Positions 22,455 to 34,696 of a stretch of 64,000 bases of DNA are shown in pieces. The stretch is from Diadophis punctatus similis (lineage: Eukaryota; Chordata; Lepidosauria; Squamata; Dipsadidae). Below the pieces are notes generated by a model. The model did no database searches. It was not told the DNA's origin and was given only the letters and a program-made list of their open reading frames with translations. The position numbers and the translations under genes are program-made. The stretch's first letter is position 1, and every line of letters begins with the position of its first letter. The stretch spans positions 7,532,501 through 7,596,500 of the forward strand of contig JALIGW010000016.1 in the NCBI GenBank assembly GCA_023053685.1, read 5' to 3'.

Positions 22455-24140
22455 TGACACCAGTAGTATGTTTTTAAAGACGTGCAAAAGAGGACAAAAT
22501 TATTGCACTTTGACAGTTGCATAAATGAGAAAATTTCAAGAGGTGAAGTGTCCCCTGACAATATGAGCCAACCGAAATTCGGTCTTCCACAACGGTTGAA
22601 GATATGGGAACTTTATTTATTTATTTAATAGATTTATCTTCTTTTCTAACCTTTTAAAATCATGCTGAGAATAAAAAATGGTTTGGGGGGGGGGGAAAGC
22701 AGCGTTCAACTTTTGCTTCTATAAATACTTTCTAACACCCGCCGGCTAATCTGTAAGATTGGGATAATAGTGAAACTACTTTACAGTTCTTTGAAGATAA
22801 AGAAGTTAAATCCCAAAGTGCTTTGTAAATGAAAGAAGGCATAATAATGAGAGTTAACTGACAGGTGGTGCTATAGTGTAGGGGCTGGTCTGGGGACCAG
22901 AAAGTCCCTGAATAATATCCCAGCCCAGTCTTAGAACATATCTGAAATATGTTCTTAAGCAGCTCGTCCTCTGCTCATACCAGCTTGTCAGCTTAAGAAA
23001 ATCCCGTCAAAATTGAGACACTCTGAGACAACCGCCTGTAAAGTATTCAGTGGGCTACTATACATGACCTCCCCTGGTTAATTCCCCCGTTTTTCTGTTT
23101 TCTCACTTTCAAAAAAAAACAGTTGTTAATTGTACGTCTTCTTCTTCCTGGATGTATCTATCTTACAAAGTTGAATTCAGTTTATATAGTGAGAGAAAAA
23201 GCATCAAAAGACACAGGTAGTCAAGCCTAACAATCTGCCTTAACATTAAAAAAAAATCCTTTGTTATTGTCCTGTTGGTCTTACGTTGGCAGAAAATATT
23301 TTCAATCTCTATTTTTTTTCTTTCCCTTTACTTTTACCAGGACGTTTGTTTTCATTTTTAAAAAGTCCTTGAGGGTGTTTTTTTAAAAATAATCTTGCAA
23401 TGTTTTGAACCAGCAGCTTTCTCTTTAAGGAGCAATTGTTATAAATGTGGCGCTATTTTAACACTCAAGATAAATATAGAAGACACTCGAGACCATGGTA
23501 ACTATTGATTGTTGAGGTTAGCCTGGTATGAAGTAAAATATCTCAGCCCAGACAGGAGTGTTTGAGGTGATGGGAGGAAAGCAATACTATGGAATTGGAG
23601 GAGGAAAATGTGTCCAGAAGTAACATTTGTGTTTTTTGGGGGGGATGGGGATAGGAGGGTGAGTAGAAAGCCAAATTACCTATTGTTGGTCTCTAAAAAT
23701 GGTTGATTGTTTATTCTGGTGATGGGTCAACTGGTAGTGCAGATAAGCCCTTAGTCCTGCTGCTGCTGTGCAATACGGGAATGATCTTTGTGATGGCTTG
23801 TTGCAAGGATTATTGAAATAATGACTGATTAAACATTGGATTAAGCCTTAATGTTGTTTGCTTGTTTTTGGCTTAGTGTGATATGTGAATCAGGGTGTTC
23901 TGGTTTGTTCAAGCAACCAAGCATTAAAAACCATGGCTTAGTATTATGTGAGAAGACAATAATTGCATATACACATATCTGAAAGCTCAGAAATTTATAA
24001 CTACAAGTTTTATGCATGCTTACTCGAAATCCCTGCTTTACTAAAGAGATTTGCATAAGTTTAAAAGCATTTCTATTTAAGCAATGTATGTGCTGAATAA
24101 TAAACAGCACTGTCAAGCTTAGGTGTGGAAGAGTTAGCAT
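22455..24140. other. Intergenic DNA, no recognised gene
   Basis: Contains a short hairpin AGAACATAT/ATATGTTCT at about 22933-22955 and G-runs. No gene recognised. Confidence 0.45.
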
Positions 24141-24141
24141 C

Positions 24142-24197
<56 letters not shown>

Positions 24198-24207
24198 AAT
24201 AATAGTA

Positions 24208-24261
<54 letters not shown>
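24142..24261 (+). repeat. (GAT)n then (AAT)n microsatellite
   Basis: A GAT array passes through GATAATAATAGTAATAG into a long AAT array. Confidence 0.96.
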
Positions 24262-25300
24262 GATTTATATTATTTTTTATGATATAGGAGACTGAGAGAT
24301 TTATCTATGAACAAAAATGTTGGCTTATTCTCATAAAATCATTAAAGCAAGCCTTTATTTGAGTTACTTTTGAAACTACATGTTCTCGTCCAAAATTCAC
24401 AAATTGCCCTGACTTGCATATACATTTAAATTAAGAATAAGAAAATTCCACAATATAAGGACCTGCAAACAGAATCATTGTGGCAAAAAAAAGCAAAGAC
24501 AATACCAATAGTAATAGACGTCTTAGCACTTGAGTACCAAACATCTGGAGTACCACTTGAAAACTATCAATATTGATAAAATGACAATTAGTCACCATGC
24601 AAAAGGCAGATTTACTTGGAACAGCTTACACCCTGAGACATTACCTTTAACATCATGAAAAACAATAATATCTGCCTATGCCATGTCCTTGGGAAGGACT
24701 TGATTAGTGATTAAAAATGTCAAATGTAGCCTAAACATCTAGCTGACTGTGTGACCAACCATAATAATAAAAATAAAAATTTAGCAGTGGCTGCATTCCC
24801 TTTAAAGGTGTCTCATATTCTTCCTACATCCCATCATCAAAGAGCCAAGGAAAGCTGAAATTGAAATACTAATGAAAAATATTAATTTTGACACAATGGA
24901 ACACTTTGACAGACTTGGGCAAACCCTAGCTCCAGTCATCTGAAGATACCATTATAATTTTAGATTTGAAGTTATAGCCAGAGGTGATGTTCTGGGTGTC
25001 TAAAAGAATCAGCTGCATTGCCAACAATGTATGAGTTATCTAATTAGCTGTCATATGATGCTAAGACAAATGTCTCATTAGTATCTTATTAACCCCAACA
25101 CTTACGTAAGGCTTTGTTGTGCAATATGCTACAATGAGTTGTTGAAAAAAAACACAAAATTTTGCTAAAGGCTCAGCAAATAGTCAGTACCAGCTGTTTG
25201 GGGTGGGGTAATGCTAATCAGAAGGAGTATCCACAAAGGATGCATGTGGGTCAAAATTAGCAAATTTGTTTATAAAAAAAGACCAGAGCTTCAATCGTTA
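24262..25300. other. Intergenic DNA, no recognised gene
   Basis: 24420-25000 has retroelement-like patches, including AATGAAAAATATTAATTTTG, but no clear frame. Confidence 0.4.
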
Positions 25301-25301
25301 C

Positions 25302-25545
25302 ATCGGTGGCGCAGTGGTTAGAATGCAGTACTGCAGGCTACTTCTGCTGACTGCCGGCTGCCTGCAATTTGGCAGTTCAAATCCCACCAGGCTCAAGGTT
25401 GACTCAGCCTTCCATCCTTCCGAGATCAGTAAAATGTGGACCCAGATTGCTGGGGGCAAGATTCTGACTCTGTAAACTGCTTAGAGAGAGCTGTAAAGCA
25501 CTGTAAAGTGGTATATAAGTCAAAGTGCTATTGCTATTACTATCA
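25302..25545 (+). mobile_element. tRNA-derived SINE
   Basis: Starts near ATCGGTGGCGCAGTGG (5' end a few bases short), B box AGTTCAAATCCC, tail GCTATTGCTATTACTAT. Confidence 0.9.
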
Positions 25546-25767
25546 TGCCCATCTTCCTACAGATTTTTACCACCCCCCCTCTTGCAGATATCCCATTCAA
25601 CTTGTGTAAGATTTCTTGTGTAAGATGAACGATAAAATGGTATTTCCTCTTCCCATTCCCAAATATAGAATGCACCCAAATCTAGAGTTATTTCAAACTT
25701 TGGCAATGGCTGCATTGGCTTAGCACCTTTGACCATTAGATATCAACTTTTATAATAATGTGTCTTC

Positions 25768-26035
25768 CCAAAGGTGCTTTTTTTCCCAAGAGGCAACTGG
25801 ACTTTCTGGTTTTTCTTTGAAGATGTTTCGCTTCTCATCCAAGAAGCTGCTTCAGCTCTAACTGGATGGTGGGGAATGGAAGGATTAGAGCCAATTAGAG
25901 CTGAAGAAGCTTCTTAAATGAGAAGCGAAATGTCTTCAAAGAAAAACCAGAAAGTCCACTTGCCGCTTGAAAAACAACAGCACCTTTGGGATAACCATGA
26001 CCTGGATCACTGAGAATCTCCATAGACATAATAAA
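25768..26035. mobile_element. Penelope-like 3' ends in inverted arrangement
   Basis: The left arm (25768-25865) is the reverse complement of the right arm (about 25890-25990): GAAGCTTCTTAAATGAGAAG, GTCTTCAAAGAAAAACCAG, CAGCACCTTTGGG. The right arm continues to GAGAATCTCCATAGACA as in the fragment at 10960. Inverted terminal copies are known for Penelope elements. Confidence 0.72.
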
Positions 26036-26785
26036 GTGTTTTGCTGGTTCACTAAATGAGTCTATTTTTCCAAATCAGAAAATAATCAAGTCATGTAAAA
26101 CACAATTACAGTAATATATGCATTAGCCTCCTGGATGAAGTATTCTAGTGGTAGCACCCATTTGTTTTGTCATAGGTGTTATTGGGGGGGGGGAGAAATC
26201 TAAAAATCAAAGGCATCTACAATTGTAGGACTGCTACAATGCAATCAGGAAATGGGCATTCTTTCTATTGTATAGTTTGGAACCAATTGTGACATTTTTT
26301 TAAACACTCTGGCAAGCCTCATCTTGACTTTTGAGATGTCCCCTCTGTTGTGCTACATTAAATTGCCTTGTTAGGACAGGTACCCTACATTCGCTCAATA
26401 TATCAGCTGGAACTAGATTTAAGTGGAGCTGCCGCATGCTGTGGGCAGAAATGACTTATTCTGTAGCTTCTTTTTATGATTCAAGACTGTGCAACACATA
26501 ACATGGATGGTGTCATTGCTTCCTTATGGTCTTTTGTCACATCTTAATACTCTGGTGAGAACATCAAATAACCATGGATGTTTAAGCTCTGTGGGAAAAT
26601 CAACCGGGAGATGATGCAGCTAAAATTGGTGATTTGCAAAGACCCTACTATCAGTTTGTTTCTGATTCAGTAAGGGATGAATGGTTAATGAGGAGAAAGA
26701 TTAGAGATTGAAACCAGAAAGAAGTCTTCCAAAGGGAAGACATATCACCTTAATACAAGTTGCTCCACCAGACACACAGCAGATA
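26036..26785. other. Intergenic DNA, no recognised gene
   Basis: No recognised feature. Confidence 0.45.
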
Positions 26786-26793
26786 TGATAGAC

Positions 26794-26917
26794 CAGTGTT
26801 TCTCTAACGCAGCAACTTTAAGATGCGTGGATTTCAACTCCCAGAATTCCATGCTGGCTGGAGAATTCTGGGAGTTGAAGTCCACATATTTAAAATTGCC
26901 AGGGTGGAGAGTCATTG
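26794..26917. mobile_element. Palindromic hAT-like MITE, diverged
   Basis: CCCAGAATTCCATGC fold-back core; flanks TGATAGAC and TGTTAGAC (7 of 8). Confidence 0.8.
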
Positions 26918-27119
26918 TGTTAGACTCAGAATCTGAGACACATCTCAGAATCTTCAAGTAACACACATGTGGAAGTGGTGTGCTTCTTAACACATAGTTA
27001 GTAGCCATTTCCCCATTCTTGAAAGCCCAGCAGGTAGGAGCACCTGGATTTGAATGATTGGATTTTAAAAATCTACACACATTCTCCTATTTTACCAGCT
27101 TGAAATTGTTACAACAATT

Positions 27120-27364
27120 CAGTGGTGGGTTGCTGCCGGTTCGGACTGGTTCGCCCGAACCGGTGGCGGAAATTTGCCTCCGCTCGCCGAACCGGCAGCG
27201 ATGGCCAGCTGGCCACACCCCCAAACTGATCCTCCGGTCACCGCTCCTTGGAAGCGGCTGTCAAAGAACCCTCTACACATGCACAGAGGGTCATTTCCCC
27301 GACATGACGTAACACTTCCGACGCAATGCAAATCGGTAGGGAAGGTAAGTAGAACCCACCCCAG
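27120..27364. mobile_element. hAT-like MITE, GGTGGGTT family, 245 bp
   Basis: Ends CAGTGGTGGGTTGCTGCCGG and GAACCCACCCCAG; exact TSD CAACAATT (27112-27119 and 27365-27372). Confidence 0.88.
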
Positions 27365-27510
27365 CAACAATTGGTATATGCTTATTTGGCAGTGTCAGTG
27401 AGTTTCTAAAATTCCTGGTCTGCAAGAGAAGATAAATAACTACATAGACAAAATGTGAATTATCAGGTACATTTGTATTATATAGAATTTGATTTTAACT
27501 GAGTCTGTAC

Positions 27511-27863
27511 CAGAGGTGGGTTCCTGCCGGAGCTGCCCGGTGTGCAGCTCCGGTAGGGAGCGGCGGATTGCGCAACCACTCCGGAGCCCTCTCTGCCGGT
27601 CCACCCAGTGCGTCACCATTTTTTTCGGTGATTTTCGGTGATTTTGGGGCGATTTTGCTTCTGCGCATGCGCAGAAGCAAAATCGTGCCGAAATCTCGCG
27701 AGGGGACGCACACGCATGAGATTTTGGCATGATTTTGCTTCTGCGTATGCAGAAGCAAAATCACACAAGGGGCCACACGCGTGTAGCGAGCACGCACGCC
27801 CCTGAAGCGTGGAGATGTGCGCGCATGGCTCCGGCAGCAAGGTAAGTGAGCAACCCGCCCCTG
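27511..27863. mobile_element. hAT-like MITE, GGTGGGTT family, 353 bp
   Basis: Ends CAGAGGTGGGTTCCTGCC and CAACCCGCCCCTG; exact TSD GTCTGTAC (27503-27510 and 27864-27871). Perfect TGCGCATGCGCA at 27662-27673. Sister copy of 16817-17170. Confidence 0.9.
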
Positions 27864-27871
27864 GTCTGTAC

Positions 27872-29026
27872 CTAAGCTTTTTGGACTTAATTTTTCTCTT
27901 GTGTCTTATATCCTTCATTTTTTGGGTGCATGACTGATTTGACAAATGAAGAATATACAAGTGTTGTACTGATTGCGTAGGTAGCAGTCACAGAAAATCT
28001 AAGTGAAAGCTAAGTCATTTTCTTAAAACAAAACCAAAGGGCAGAGATAGCAAAATATAATAGCCAAGAGGAGCAAATGTTGGCAAAGGAAAAAAAAATA
28101 ATTGGGCTTGGGTTTATAATAGTTATAGCTTTCCAGACAAAATTTCAAGACTTGATGACTTTGGGTTATATTCAGGATAGTTCAAGACACAGAAAAAATA
28201 GGTGTGTCCCAATTAGCAACAAGAAACTGGATGAATTATTTGATTACACACAAAGAACTAGAGTGTAGAAATAGAAGAAGGTTGTCAGAAAATCACTGTG
28301 GCTGTCAAATTGCCATGAACTTTGGTGACCTGGACAGATGTGCTAATGCTTCACAATTGGGTTATTTTCCCACAAGACTGCTCTACATTGGCCAATGCAA
28401 AGGATTGCTTTTGTGGGTTTATTGGCAGGGTGGTGGCTCTTAATTTGATAGGCAATGCACGATTTCACTTCCTGAAATTTAATCAGGCACCTCTTCTTAA
28501 TCCAATTATACATGCAAGCAAACAAAGTAATCAAGTCTCTCTTGTTCCCGATTGTCTCTCTGATGTCTCCTGCTGTGCCACCTTTCTCCAAAAACAAAAT
28601 GGAGCCTAAACTGGAGTCTTAAGCCAGAGTCTCTTCGTAATGTGACACAAAACATAAAACACCAAAGTATACATGTTCACAAACCTAAAACGTTTGATGT
28701 TTTGGTAACTCAAAGCATTCTAACAACTGGACAAGGAATTTGGTTAAGCAGCAATAAAGGTCAAGTGCAAAGAAAGGGACATCATCTCAAAGTTGAGCTT
28801 CTTGAGGTATTTGGCTATTTTTATCTATTACAATGCTGACAATATACAGTTTTTATCTTCCTATCACATGGAAGAAACCACCCAAAGGATGGCAGTGGCT
28901 CCTGCTTCCACAGCCCATAACAACAGCCATATTTCCATTTATTCTCCTTCCAAATATTTCCCTGATGCGTTCTTAGGAGTATAGAAAATGGTTTTGCATT
29001 GAATTTCATTATTAACCCATCCAGTT
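27872..29026. other. Intergenic DNA, no recognised gene
   Basis: No recognised exon. A-rich in parts. Confidence 0.45.
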
Positions 29027-29481
29027 CAGAAATGACCAATCTGTGGCCCCAGGGACCACATGCAGGTCACAACGTTGTTCTCAGCCCCTGAAACCTCTTG
29101 CAACACATTGCAGAATTTTGACGTAGAGATTAGCAAAACATGATGCAGTTTTTTCCTTGTTTGAGTGAGGAAACTTATGACAAATGTAGAGTGAGCTGTT
29201 ACAGAGACTTAGCATTTTTAAAAAAGAAAAATCCAAACATTTCTCTTCTCAAAATAGGAAGACCAAACTCTTTGCTAACTTCTTCTCCAGAAGTTGTGAA
29301 TGCTCCAACACTGGAAGTTTTTAAGAAGATGTTGGATAACCATTTGTCTGAAGTAGCATAGGGTTTCCTGCCTAGGCAGGGGGTTGGACTAGAAGACCTC
29401 CAAGGTCCCTTCCAACTCTGTTGTTGCTGTTATTATTATTATTAACTGTGGTTCCCAAAAACGTAAGATTGCCCATCCCTG
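29027..29481. mobile_element. hAT-like element remnant carrying a nested CR1
   Basis: Termini CAGAAATGACCAATCTGTGG and AGATTGCCCATCCCTG are related to a CAGGGATGGGCAATC hAT end. TSD is eroded (ATCCAGTT/ATCTAACC). Confidence 0.55.
29170..29444 (+). mobile_element. CR1 LINE 3' end
   Basis: The frame gives SLLTSSPEVVNAPTLEVFKK and LDNHLSEVA, the C-terminal signature of CR1 ORF2, then GGGTTGGACTAGAAGACC..CCTTCCAACTCTG and an ATT tail. Severely 5' truncated. Confidence 0.88.
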
Positions 29482-30680
29482 ATCTAACCTGGTACTCTCT
29501 AGAACTTGTTAGGCTACGATTTCTATCATCCCAATGGTGGCTATGAATAATAATTGAAAGTCCAAGAGATCTGGAAAATGCTAGTCTGCACTGACTGATT
29601 TTGACTTTTTGAGCATTTGGGACAAAATTTAGTCCCTTACTTTTAACAATTCATATCTCACTTTTTCTTATTAGGTGAGGGCAGTATACATAACAGTTCC
29701 CCCCCTCCATTTTTTTTCCTATAACAACTCTGTGACAATGAATGGCTGGCTCAAAATCACCTAGAAAGGTTCCATAGTTGATGGGGTCTTTGACCTCCCT
29801 AATCTAGCCCCTTCACTTTTATACCATACATGGCTATCAAGCAAGATGTACCAATGTAACCCAGTACCTTTGTTTAGCTTTTTTGAACAAACAATCCCTT
29901 TCCCCAAGTGATGTCAGCACATAAAGGTGCCTTCTAGTGAGTCAGGCCCTTAGTTCAGCTCTAGTGTTCTGACTCATGTTAGCATTCTTACTATAGCTCA
30001 GTGTACGTGTTTAGCAGCTTTGTGCTGGATTTAATCTCTTTATGGTGTTAAAGGAGCAATATAGAAGATCTAAAGACGCTTTGAGGACTTTCAGATGGAG
30101 TTCTCCTAACATCCCCATCTAAAATACACGTACATCAACACAGAAACAAATGCATGATTAGAAGCAGTAAGAAAACACAGGGAAGTTAAGAAGCAGAATT
30201 TGTCTCTTCTAGACTTTCCTTCCAACTTGTATAATGATAAGTAAAAGAGGCAGGGCAATTGCACACTAAAATCTTCACCTGAAAGAATCTTTTGACTGAG
30301 AAACAACAATGTTCTTATTAAATAAATTCTTTTTAAAGTGGTTTTTCTATTGAATTGGGGATACAAATTAGTTCCACTGAGCAATGATGTAACTATGGGT
30401 AAGTGGATCTGAGAAATTGGTGATTAGGTGACGTTTTATGGCTGCTGGCTATATATGATTATGATTGCAACATCCCCATATGTAAGAAGTAGGATTCAGG
30501 AATTTAAAGGCTTCTAGCATATATAACAATTTTAAAGCAAACTCTTATCCAAGAGAACAAGATGAAATGAAGACTGGCAAGTTTCAGTGAGCATAGAATA
30601 AGACACAGTTTTAATACTTTCTTAAATAAGCTACAATTGGCTGAATTCACATATTGTGCTAAGTCATACACCCCAATTTA
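29482..30680. other. Intergenic DNA with an L2/MIR-like patch
   Basis: AACAACTCTGTGACAATGAA with GGCTCAAAATCACCTAGAAAG at about 29722-29775 is L2/MIR-like. The rest is unassigned. Confidence 0.4.
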
Positions 30681-30689
30681 TTGATTTAT

Positions 30690-31135
30690 TAAATTTATAT
30701 AGTTGCCTATCTCACAGTTCTGGGCAGCACACAAATAAAAAAAATAAAGCCAAACAATTAACATTATTAAAACAAAATCATTAAAATACAATAAAAAATA
30801 ACAGACAGGGGAAAAAGCATTCTAAACCTAATACAATGTAGGGCATTTAATGGGCTCCACCACACTTCCATGGCACCCTGCCTAGGTCAATGGCAGAACC
30901 AAGTTTTAAGGGCCCTCTGCAAAGTCAATAGGCTCGGGCCAATCTCAACTTAGGGTGGGGCAGGGGGAGGGATGATGTTCCAGACAGTGGGGGCCACATA
31001 GAAAAGAGTCTTCCCCTGGGTCACGCCATACAAAACTCCTAGGCCAACAGGACCTGCAACATGTCCCTCCTGCTAGATCTCATGGGACAGGAAGATAAAC
31101 AAATGGCCATAATGCCTGGGTTCCCAAATGCTATA
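30690..31135 (-). mobile_element. LINE 3' region, old, unclassified
   Basis: ATTTATTAAATTTATATAG..CTGGGCAGCACACAAATAAA and GATGATGTTCCAGACAGTGG..GGGGCCACATAGAAAAGAG are a squamate interspersed repeat pattern. Similar pieces are at 57535-57660 and 58080-58500. L2 or CR1 relationship is likely but not proven. Confidence 0.45.
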
Positions 31136-31191
31136 AGCCAATAATAACCCAGATGATTAATGGTTTCATTGGCAAAATGTGCTAAGATATA

Positions 31192-31581
31192 CAGGTATAC
31201 CTCCCCCTACGGCCACAACTGAGCCCAAATTTTCTGTTGCTAAGCAAGACAGTTAAGTGAATTTTGCTGCATTTTACCACCTTTCTTGCCAGAGTTAGTA
31301 AGTGAATCACCGCAGTTGTTAAACTAGTAACACGGTTGTTAAGTGAATCTGGTTTCCCCATTGACTTTGCTTGTCAGGAGGTTCACAAAAGGTGATGACA
31401 TGACTTTGGGACACAGAAATGGTCATAAATATGAACCAGTTGTCAAGCCTCTGAATTTTGAATATGTGACCATGGGAATGCTGCAATGGTTATAAGTGTG
31501 AAAAATGGTCGTAAGTCACTTTTTGCAGTGCCGTTGTGACTTCGGTCAATAAAGGAATTGTTGTCGTTTGAGGACTACCTG
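31192..31581 (+). mobile_element. TA-flanked DNA transposon, near full length, 390 bp
   Basis: Ends CAGGTATACCTCCCCCTACG and GTCGTTTGAGGACTACCTG. TA precedes it and TG follows (eroded TA). Internal CGCAGTTGTTAA and CCCCATTGACTTTGCTTGTC are shared with 16051 and 51498. Confidence 0.78.
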
Positions 31582-31582
31582 T

Positions 31583-32508
31583 GACTATGAAATCTGGGCC
31601 CCAAAAATGCAGATGACAACAATGAAATATCCAACTCTTTGCTGTTAAGTGGCTATCTGGAGTTTTGTAGCACAGATCTGATAGCCCTAGTCTTAACATA
31701 ACAGGTAAACCAATTCCTTCTCTGAAGAGTTGGGAGAGGATAGAAACTAGAGGGGAAGGCGAGTGGGTCCAAATGACCACACTCTTGAGATGTGGCTTTT
31801 CACTCTGTAACATATTGTGACAGAAGAGAGAAAATATTACATGTACAAAGAAAACTTAAATTAATTTTCATAAAACATAAACATTTCTTAAATTAAAAAA
31901 TAGTTTTTGTGAATCCTCTGATACCTCACTGAATGGCCAAATTCAGGCCACAGCCAGCAAAATGTGCTATCCGTCAAGTTTGTGTTGGGTGAACTGTATT
32001 TCCTTTTTTTAGTTCTGATCAGTATTGTTGAACAATTTCAGATTCTAATTGTGAGAAGGATAATAACGTAACAGCTCTTTTACTGGCGATGGCCGGAAAA
32101 CTTTGTCTTTCCTTAGAAAATATTTAATATATTGCTTTACAACAACCCCAATGAGCCCTGCTGAAGAGGTTGCAGTCACATGGCTAGTCTTCCCCAATGC
32201 TGAAAGATAAAACTCCCATTCATACAAACAGAATCTCAGGTTTGCTAGAAGCCAGTTCCCACTGTCTTTAACAGAGTTTACTAAGCAACCACAAGCTTTG
32301 CAGACTTGTTCATTTAGGAAATTAAAAAAAAACAAACCAAGAAACACAGTGCACCTATCAAAGTGAGAATCAGTTTGATAATAGTATTTGTAAAAGGATC
32401 TTGGCATTTTAACTGATCACAAATTGAACATGTCAGCAATGTGATGTGACTTTAAAAAATGCAACTGCAACTTTAGGCTAAATCACTAGCAATATAAATT
32501 TTCCTAAT
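31583..32508. other. Intergenic DNA, one unassigned open frame
   Basis: A 120-codon minus-strand frame (32045-32407) is open but has no recognised domain, start context or codon pattern. I do not call it a gene. Confidence 0.4.
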
Positions 32509-32509
32509 G

Positions 32510-32950
32510 AAGAGGAGCTGTATTGGGCATACATCACCTGAGGTAGCTAATCCAGTTCTGGATACTACAGGGGATTAAGATAAAGGCAGGCAAAAGATTA
32601 TCAGTGGAATGGAAATTAAGTCCTGTAGGGAGGGATTGAAAGAACAGTGTATGTTTAACCTTGAACAAAGATGACTCAGGAGGCAGATAGTAACATTCAC
32701 ACAAATGAAGGCATGACTTGTTTATTATTGTTGCAAACTTTAGGACACAGAACCATAGTCTTCAGTAATAAAATAAGATTCTGGTTGGATATTAGGAATA
32801 ACGTCCTAAAATAAGAGCAGTGGAACCAATGACCTCAAGAGATTGTTTGGATGTGTTCTGCTTGAGAAACCAGAATTCAGTTTATGTACAGTACTAAAGT
32901 GAAAGTGAATTTGATGGCTTCAGAGAAACCTTCTAATCCTCTGATTATAG
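32510..32950 (+). mobile_element. Diverged CR1 LINE fragment
   Basis: GATTCTGGTTGGATATTAGG, AGCAGTGGAACCAATGACC and CAAGAGATTGTTTGGATGTG follow the order of the CR1 ORF2 C-terminus with many mutations and indels. Confidence 0.7.
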
Positions 32951-32964
32951 AGGATTCCCAGATT

Positions 32965-33060
32965 TATTATGCACCCTAAGCCCATTGGATAGAGAATAAG
33001 TCCCATTGGATTCAGGGCAACCTATTGCTGAATCAATATGCTTAGGACCATCCTACCAGG
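32965..33060. repeat. Diverged palindromic MITE
   Basis: AGAATAAGTCCCATTGGATT and ATATGCTTAGGACC, related to 3808-3890. Confidence 0.45.
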
Positions 33061-33258
33061 CTGTAATCTTAAATTTTTTTATTCAAAAGTGAATTCCAAA
33101 ATGTTCATAATGACTGAGTCTTTAGAACATGTGCTCGTGATTGCAACTTCAGACAGTTCTGCCTTTAATGAATCTGCAGTGGGTCCAGCATTCCATCCTC
33201 ATGAATAGAATGAGAAGAGAAAGCTCAGGAAAAACACACACACACACACATCCTACAT

Positions 33259-33393
33259 CAGAGGTCTTCAAACTTGGCAACTTTAAGACTTGTGGACTTC
33301 AACTCCCAGAATTCTCCAGCCAGCAAGGCTGGCTGGAGAATTCTGGGAGTTAAAGTCCACAAGTTTTAAAGTTGCCAAGTTTGAAGACCCCTG
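33259..33393. mobile_element. Palindromic hAT-like MITE
   Basis: Ends CAGAGGTCTTCAAACTTGG and AAGTTTGAAGACCCCTG; TSD TCCTACAT/TCCTATAT (7 of 8), after a short CA repeat. Confidence 0.92.
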
Positions 33394-34213
33394 TCCTATA
33401 TGAACAGCAATATCAATCCGCTAATTTGGAACCAATGTTTTTACCTGCTTTTCAGGCTGAGATCAGGCACATGTGATATGAATGCCAGAAAAACTCTGAT
33501 TGAGGCACAAAATAAACCAACATTATTTAAATCCTTACTCCTGTACTGGGACCGTTTGCTAGTGTTTGCTCCATGGTGTGCAATTCTTGGTGGCTTCTCT
33601 TGGCTTGTATCCCACAAGGCTCACAGAAGTAAGGTGTGACATTTTCTAACAGGATCTGCCTTACGCACTTAAAAGACTGTCCTTGTGTTCCTAGGATGTG
33701 TACACTGTGCCTATTCTCTCAGCCGACTTGAAGCACTACATGTTCTGAAACTTCTAGGAAGCACAGTTTCATCAAGTCCCGTTTCCTCTGAGTCATGTCT
33801 AGTAGTTGCAAAGCTGTTGTGCACAGCATTCTGCTGACTTTCTTGACTAAAGAGGGAAAGTAATTGAGCAGTAAAAGCCAATAAAGATGTACAAAAGTGA
33901 CAATATTTTATTCCAGTCATACATTACATGGCATATTAAACTTATTTGAATCCTTGGTTTATGAGCCTGGTTGGATTCACACATCACGTTATTTTAAATA
34001 ATGGTTGGGTTCACACAATATTCTAATCCCAAACCAAATATATAGAGTATGAATACCCAGCAATATGATTTATAAACAATAGGCTATGGTTTAATGTGAT
34101 TCTGACTTAGGATATCCTGTATGAAATTTAACAAAGTTCATTCTGTTTATTTGTGGCTAAACCAAGTGTGGTTCACAACTATGAGTAATCCTCATCTCTA
34201 TTTTTTAGTCCTC
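33394..34213. other. Intergenic DNA, no recognised gene
   Basis: No recognised feature. Confidence 0.45.
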
Positions 34214-34221
34214 TTCTACCT

Positions 34222-34522
34222 CAGGGGTGTCAAACTCAATTTCATTGAAGGCCGCATCAGGGTTGGCTTTGCCCTCTGGAGGCCGCGGAGGTGTGGCCAG
34301 GGTGGGCATGGCCAGCTAGACAGCTGTGACGGCCTCCTGCAACCCTCTGCCAGTGAAAATGGAGCTTGGGGAGGGGGTTGCGCGTGGCTCTCCTGAGCTC
34401 TATTTTCGCTGGCAGAAGCACTGCAGGCCGGTCCTTTGCTGTTTCCAGGGCGGCCCCGCGGGCCAGATCTAAGCACCCCACGAGCCAGATCCAGTCCATG
34501 GGCCTTGAGTTTAACACCCCTG
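34222..34522. mobile_element. hAT-like element, GTGTCAAACTC type
   Basis: Ends CAGGGGTGTCAAACTCAATT and TTGAGTTTAACACCCCTG; TSD TTCTACCT/TTTTACCT (7 of 8). Its GC-rich interior explains the overlapping frames. Confidence 0.87.
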
Positions 34523-34604
34523 TTTTACCTAATTGCCAAGGCCTGCATGAAGAGGGATGCCTTTCAAGATGTCACAAATGATTAATAAGTGGATTGTCTT
34601 AGAT

Positions 34605-34696
34605 GAGTGTTCCCAACTTCATGTTCTTTGACTATGTAGTAACTACTACTACCAGAATTTATGAAACCCATATAATTTAAAGTTGTAGAAACACTG
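34605..34696. mobile_element. Palindromic hAT-like MITE, strongly diverged
   Basis: GAGTGTTCCCAACTTC..GTTGTAGAAACACTG with only partial arms. Confidence 0.45.
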
